Below are positions 60,986-64,000 of a stretch of DNA of 64,000 nt, piece after piece (positions within the stretch are counted from its first letter, which is position 1; every line of letters begins with the position of its first letter). Source of the DNA: JBKQVT01 sp052139835 (GTDB lineage: Bacteria > Planctomycetota > Planctomycetia > Pirellulales > Thermoguttaceae); NCBI GenBank assembly GCA_052139835.1, contig JBKQVT010000132.1, positions 1-64,000 on the forward strand, written 5' to 3'. The notes below the pieces were generated by a model. The model was not told the DNA's origin. It saw only the letters and a list, made by a program, of their open reading frames with translations, and made no database searches. Both the position numbers and the translations under genes were made by a program.

Positions 60986-61039
60986 CTAAGTTCTAAGCAC
61001 TAAGTTCTTAGATCTTAGTTCTTAGAGCTTAGAACTTAG
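60986..61039. repeat. Inverted doublet of CTAAGTTCTAAG words
   Basis: CTAAGTTCTAAGC (60986-60998) and the inverted GCTTAGAACTTAG (61027-61039) form the outer arms, with further CTAAG/CTTAG words inside. A related direct run is at 9182. The Shine-Dalgarno of the next gene lies just beyond. Confidence 0.75.
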
Positions 61040-61056
61040 CCGCAAAAGGATACCCC

Positions 61057-61791
61057 ATGCCCTCTCAACTCGACGCCCTGCCGGGCCTGGCAAAGGCCCT
61101 GGAAGCCCTGAAGACCTACGACGACGGTCAGGACCGCAACCTGCTCCAGCCCATCGACGCCGCGGTGGTCGCCACGCACGGCGACGCCGCCGCCCGCAAG
61201 GACCTGGAAAAACGCCTGGCCGAGGTGCTCACCGGCAACGCCCCGCGGGACGCGATGGACTACGTCTGCCGCGTGCTGCGGGTGATCGGCACGGCGGATT
61301 CGGTCTCCGCGCTGGCCGGGCTGCTGGCCGAGCGGAACCTCTCCCACATGGCCCGCTATGCCCTCCAGGACAATCCCGCCCCGGAAGCAGCCAAAGCCCT
61401 GCGCGAGGCGCTGGGCACGCTCAACGGCGCGCTGAAGGTGGGCGTGATCGGCTCGCTGGGCGTCCGCCGCGACACCGCCAGTGTCGAGGCCCTGACGGCC
61501 CTGTTGGCCGCCGCCGATACGATGGTCGCCGTGGCGGCCGCCCATGCCCTGGGAACCATCGGCACCCCGGAAGCCGGCCAGTCCCTCCGCCAACTGGCGC
61601 AAAATCCGCCCGAGGGACTCCAGCACGCCGCGGCCGATAGTTGCCTGCTCTGTGCCGAAGCGCTCCTGGCCGCCGGAAACAGCGGCGAGGCGAGGCTGAT
61701 TTATAAGTCGCTCACCGATCCGAAGCAACCGAAGCTCGTCCGGCTGGCGGCCACCCGCGGCATCCTGGCCGTCGTCGGAAAGAAGGATTGA
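61057..61791 (+). CDS. HEAT-repeat protein, probably cytoplasmic
   Basis: A 244-residue helical protein of five or more HEAT repeats (for example VSALAGLLAERNLSHMARYAL and ALTALLAAADTMVAVAAAHAL). There is no signal peptide. AAAGGA lies 6 bp upstream of the ATG. HEAT solenoids bind proteins; the partner is unknown. It is followed after a REP doublet by a longer exported HEAT protein. Confidence 0.8.
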   Translation: MPSQLDALPGLAKALEALKTYDDGQDRNLLQPIDAAVVATHGDAAARKDLEKRLAEVLTGNAPRDAMDYVCRVLRVIGTADSVSALAGLLAERNLSHMARYALQDNPAPEAAKALREALGTLNGALKVGVIGSLGVRRDTASVEALTALLAAADTMVAVAAAHALGTIGTPEAGQSLRQLAQNPPEGLQHAAADSCLLCAEALLAAGNSGEARLIYKSLTDPKQPKLVRLAATRGILAVVGKKD

Positions 61792-61803
61792 GCGCGGTCC
61801 ACT

Positions 61804-61916
61804 CCCCTCTCCCTTCGGGAGAGGGGCAGGGGGTGAGGGCGATCGCGCGTGATCCATGAAATCAGGGTTCTCCCGAACTCCCCCTCACCCTAACCCTCTC
61901 CCGGAGGGAGAGGGGA
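61804..61916. repeat. REP-like inverted doublet
   Basis: Unit 1 (61804-61839) has CCCTCTCCC-TTC-GGGAGAGGG followed by GCAGGGGGTGAGGGC. Unit 2 (61879-61916), inverted, has CCCCTCACCCTAACCCTCTCCC-GGA-GGGAGAGGG. The two units pair to form a REPIN-like hairpin of about 35 bp arms. Unit 2 lies directly upstream of the next gene's start. Confidence 0.85.
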
Positions 61917-61933
61917 CCTTACGAGGCCCCGCC

Positions 61934-63322
61934 TTGAAAAAGAGCAACTTGCTGTTTTGGGTAACGCTCGCCCTGGCAGTCCATGCCGGGCTTGCCGGCA
62001 CACTGGCGGCGGCCGACGGCGACAAGGCCGGCAACGGCGATAACGAACAGCTCGAAACGATCGCCAACCTGCTGGCCGATAAAGACAAGGACATGCGGGC
62101 CTTGGGACTTCAGCAGGTTCGCGACGCGGCCAAGGGCCCGGCGGCAACCAGGCGATTCGCCGCCCTGTTGGCGAAACTCCAACCGGAGGCCCAGGCCGGT
62201 CTGCTCGACGCCCTGGCCGACCGCGGCGACGCCAGGGCCCGTGGCGCCGTCTTGGAAATGCTCGCCAGCCCGGCGGAGGAGGTGCGGGCCGCGGCGTTGC
62301 GGGCAGTGGGCTCGTTGGGCACGGCGGCCGACGTGCCGCGGCTGGTCGAAACACTGGCCAAGCCGCCAGGCGCGGAACCTTCCGCCGCCAAGGCCAGCCT
62401 GGTCCGCCTGCGGGGCCAGGCGGTCTCGCGGACAATCGCCGCCGAGATGGGGCAGGCCAGTTCCTCTTTGCGGATCGAGTTGATCGGCGTTCTGGCCGCC
62501 CGCCGCGCCACCGATGCCCTGCCCAGCATCCTGGCCGCCGCCGTCGACGCCAACACAGGGGTCCGCATGGCGGCCATGGACACGGCGGCGAAACTGGCCG
62601 AGCCCAAGCAGGCCGCCGCCATGCTTCCGGGCGTGCTCAAGGCCGACCGCGGAGCGGAGCGCGAGGCCGCCGAAAGGGCCGTCACCCGCGTCTGCGGCGC
62701 CGTCAAGGACCCCGACCACCGGGCCGATCCCCTGCTGGCCGCGTGGGACAAGCTGGGCGCGGACGACCGCACCACGCTCCTGCCGCTGCTGGGACGCCTG
62801 GGCGGGCCGGGGGCGCGGAAGATCGTCGAGGCCGCCCTGGCCGACCGCGATCCGCGGCGCCGCGAGGCCGGCTTCCGGGCGCTGTGCAACTGGCCCGACG
62901 TGTCGGTCGTCCCCAGGCTCTTGGATTTGATCCAAACCGAGGGCAATCTGGAGCATCGCAGCGCGGCCTTGCGGGCGGTGATTCGCGTGGCCGCCCTGCC
63001 CGACAAACGCTCCAATGCCGAGCGCCTCGACCTGCTGAAGCAGGCCATGAAGCTTGCCACCCGCGACGAGGAGCGGCGCTACGTGCTGGCCCGCGCGGCG
63101 ACCGTCCGTACGATGGAGTCGCTGCGCTTTGTGGCGCCTCACATGGACAAGCCGGCGCTAGCCCAGCAGGCAGCGGCCAGCGTGGTTGGCCTGGCCCATT
63201 ATCGCGACTTGCGCATCCCGAACCAGGCCGAGTTCAACCCGCTGCTTGACAAAGCGATTCGCATCAGCAAGGACCCCAAGGTGATCGACCAGGCGCAGCG
63301 TTACAAGGCGGGCCGGACGTAG
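61934..63322 (+). CDS. Secreted HEAT-repeat protein
   Basis: About 462 residues. TTG at 61934 is chosen because it starts the signal peptide (KKSNLLFWVTLALAVHAGLA). The in-frame ATG at 61856 would prefix the chain with a translated REP hairpin (PHPNPLPEGEG), a well-known annotation artefact. A GAGG lies 7 bp upstream. The mature part is all alpha: LLADKDKDMRALGLQQVRDA, VLEMLASPAEEVRAAALRAVG, LAAAVDANTGVRMAAMDTAA are typical HEAT repeats. Probably an envelope protein-interaction scaffold. Function unknown. Confidence 0.8.
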   Translation: MKKSNLLFWVTLALAVHAGLAGTLAAADGDKAGNGDNEQLETIANLLADKDKDMRALGLQQVRDAAKGPAATRRFAALLAKLQPEAQAGLLDALADRGDARARGAVLEMLASPAEEVRAAALRAVGSLGTAADVPRLVETLAKPPGAEPSAAKASLVRLRGQAVSRTIAAEMGQASSSLRIELIGVLAARRATDALPSILAAAVDANTGVRMAAMDTAAKLAEPKQAAAMLPGVLKADRGAEREAAERAVTRVCGAVKDPDHRADPLLAAWDKLGADDRTTLLPLLGRLGGPGARKIVEAALADRDPRRREAGFRALCNWPDVSVVPRLLDLIQTEGNLEHRSAALRAVIRVAALPDKRSNAERLDLLKQAMKLATRDEERRYVLARAATVRTMESLRFVAPHMDKPALAQQAAASVVGLAHYRDLRIPNQAEFNPLLDKAIRISKDPKVIDQAQRYKAGRT

Positions 63323-63323
63323 G

Positions 63324-63415
63324 AAAAAAGGGGACATTCTACTTTTTCTGGTGAGCGGGCACTTTCCGCCGCGGTAAGTTCGCTATCTTGCCAAAAGTAG
63401 AATGTCCCCTTTTTT
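63324..63415. repeat. Inverted repeat around AAAAGGGGACATTCTACTTTT
   Basis: AAAAAAGGGGACATTCTACT (from 63324) pairs with the inverted CCAAAAGTAGAATGTCCCCT (from 63391). The spacer is about 40 bp. The word GGGGACATTCTACTTT is one I recall next to REP-associated (Y1-type) transposases in many bacteria. Here no transposase is present, so it is a solo, MITE-like doublet. It also ends in a T-run, and might act as a terminator for the HEAT gene. Confidence 0.75.
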
Positions 63416-63465
63416 GCTCCGGTCAACGTCAGTCACTACGCCAGCCGCAAAAAGGAACCAATCCG

Positions 63466-64000
63466 ATGCCTGCTCGACCGATAAAACCCCCTCGACTAAT
63501 TTCGGCCCTGATGGTCTTCCTCTTCTTCGGCGGCGTGCTGCCGGCTGACTCCACAGCCCCGCCGCACTATTTGCTTTCCGAAGACCCGATACACTGGTGG
63601 GCTGATCGCGTCTTCGGGGAACCGGGCGATCTCGCTCACGGACCACTTGCCTCATTGTGGCCGGCGACCACGGCGCCTTTCTCCTTCGTGCTCGACGGGA
63701 AAGGCTCGGAGTCGTTGCTGGGCTCCTGGAAGCGAACGACGGAGAAACATGAACGGCAAGATCGCATCCAATACATCGCCACCTGGCTCGATACCAAGAC
63801 CGGCTTGAAGGTCACCGCAACGGCCGCCGCCTTCGACGATTTTCCCGCGGTGGAATGGCTGCTGCGCTTCGAGAACACCGGCACGAAGGACTCACCAATC
63901 CTGGAAAACGTCCAGGCATTGGACATCGTTTTGGGGACCGAAAATCGGCAGGCCGTGGTCCTCGACCAAATCCGCGGCGACGATTGCAGCCCCCAGTCGT
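63466..64000 (+). CDS. Secreted glycosidase-like protein, 5' part only
   Basis: The frame opens at ATG 63466, after AAAGGAA, and is open to the window end (178 codons). A signal peptide (ISALMVFLFFGGVLPA) precedes the start of a beta-sandwich, with VEWLLRFENTGTKDSPILENVQALDI. That segment resembles the N-terminal domain of planctomycete alpha-galactosidase-like proteins (GH36-related), from memory. The catalytic domain lies beyond the window. Confidence 0.6.
   Translation, partial: MPARPIKPPRLISALMVFLFFGGVLPADSTAPPHYLLSEDPIHWWADRVFGEPGDLAHGPLASLWPATTAPFSFVLDGKGSESLLGSWKRTTEKHERQDRIQYIATWLDTKTGLKVTATAAAFDDFPAVEWLLRFENTGTKDSPILENVQALDIVLGTENRQAVVLDQIRGDDCSPQS

Noticed and set aside
61856..61933. 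ATG start for the exported HEAT protein at 61856
   Set aside because: The added residues (PHPNPLPEGEG) are a translated REP hairpin. The signal peptide begins at the TTG 61934.

Overview
The window looks like a chromosomal segment of a Pirellula-like planctomycete. This is inferred from protein families, since no rRNA or tRNA was seen. The markers are a TIGR03000 cysteine-rich protein, a DUF1559-type protein, two Tat-signal Gfo/Idh/MocA oxidoreductases, a PEP-CTERM protein, LRR and HEAT repeat proteins with planctomycete-style N-termini, and a large MoxR/DUF58/vWA/DUF4175 cluster. The DNA is GC rich. Nearly all genes look vertically inherited and housekeeping-like. The only candidate mobile or defence-type module is one RelE/Phd toxin-antitoxin pair.

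Layout. 0.2-2.1 kb: a NYN/YacP-like nuclease convergent with purD. 2.4-3.9 kb: a half-length CtaA-like membrane protein, a 5'-truncated c-type cytochrome and a small lipoprotein. 4.0-4.7 kb: a toxin-antitoxin operon with a visible promoter and palindromic operator. 4.8-20.2 kb: a co-directional run of a PQQ-propeller protein, MoxR ATPase, DUF58 protein, BatA-like protein, vWA protein, giant DUF4175-like coiled-coil protein, squalene-cyclase-repeat protein and NPCBM protein, with ATGA overlaps at two junctions. 20.4-21.5 kb: a DUF1559-type protein. 21.6-33.9 kb (minus strand): apgM, ABC ATPase, a secreted/membrane protein, a MazG-like protein, a TPR/peptidase-MA protein, a HAD phosphatase, an LRR protein and a TIGR03960-type radical SAM protein. 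34-36.1 kb: a secreted PCMT and a second methyltransferase. 36.1-39.4 kb (minus): two tandem paralogous membrane proteins and a RodA/FtsW protein. 39.8-48.6 kb (plus): TIGR03000 protein, asd, truA, a GT4 glycosyltransferase, an atypical kinase, accA, a polytopic membrane protein and a PEP-CTERM protein. 48.9-50.4 kb (minus): a zinc-ribbon protein, CvpA and dtd. 50.5-54.3 kb (plus): pdxA, histidine phosphatase, phosphodiesterase and a Gfo/Idh/MocA protein. 54.3-57.9 kb (minus): cysJI sulfite reductase. 58.2-64 kb (plus): an HtrA-like protease, a second Gfo/Idh/MocA protein, two HEAT proteins, and the start of a glycosidase-like secreted protein cut by the window edge.

The most unusual content is between the genes. 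Almost every gap of 60-250 bp holds a repetitive element, and there are at least seven families. They include telomere-like GGGGATTT octamer arrays (up to 18 units, strong G-quadruplex potential), a double stem-loop of about 60 bp present in two near-identical copies, a composite G-rich/GGATAAAGGATGAA/GC-hairpin element, REP-like hairpins of the CCCTCTCCC type, and several one-off inverted doublets of low-complexity words. Many are inverted doublets of short units, like REPINs/BIMEs, and several abut or supply stop codons of neighbouring genes. No RAYT or other transposase lies in the window.
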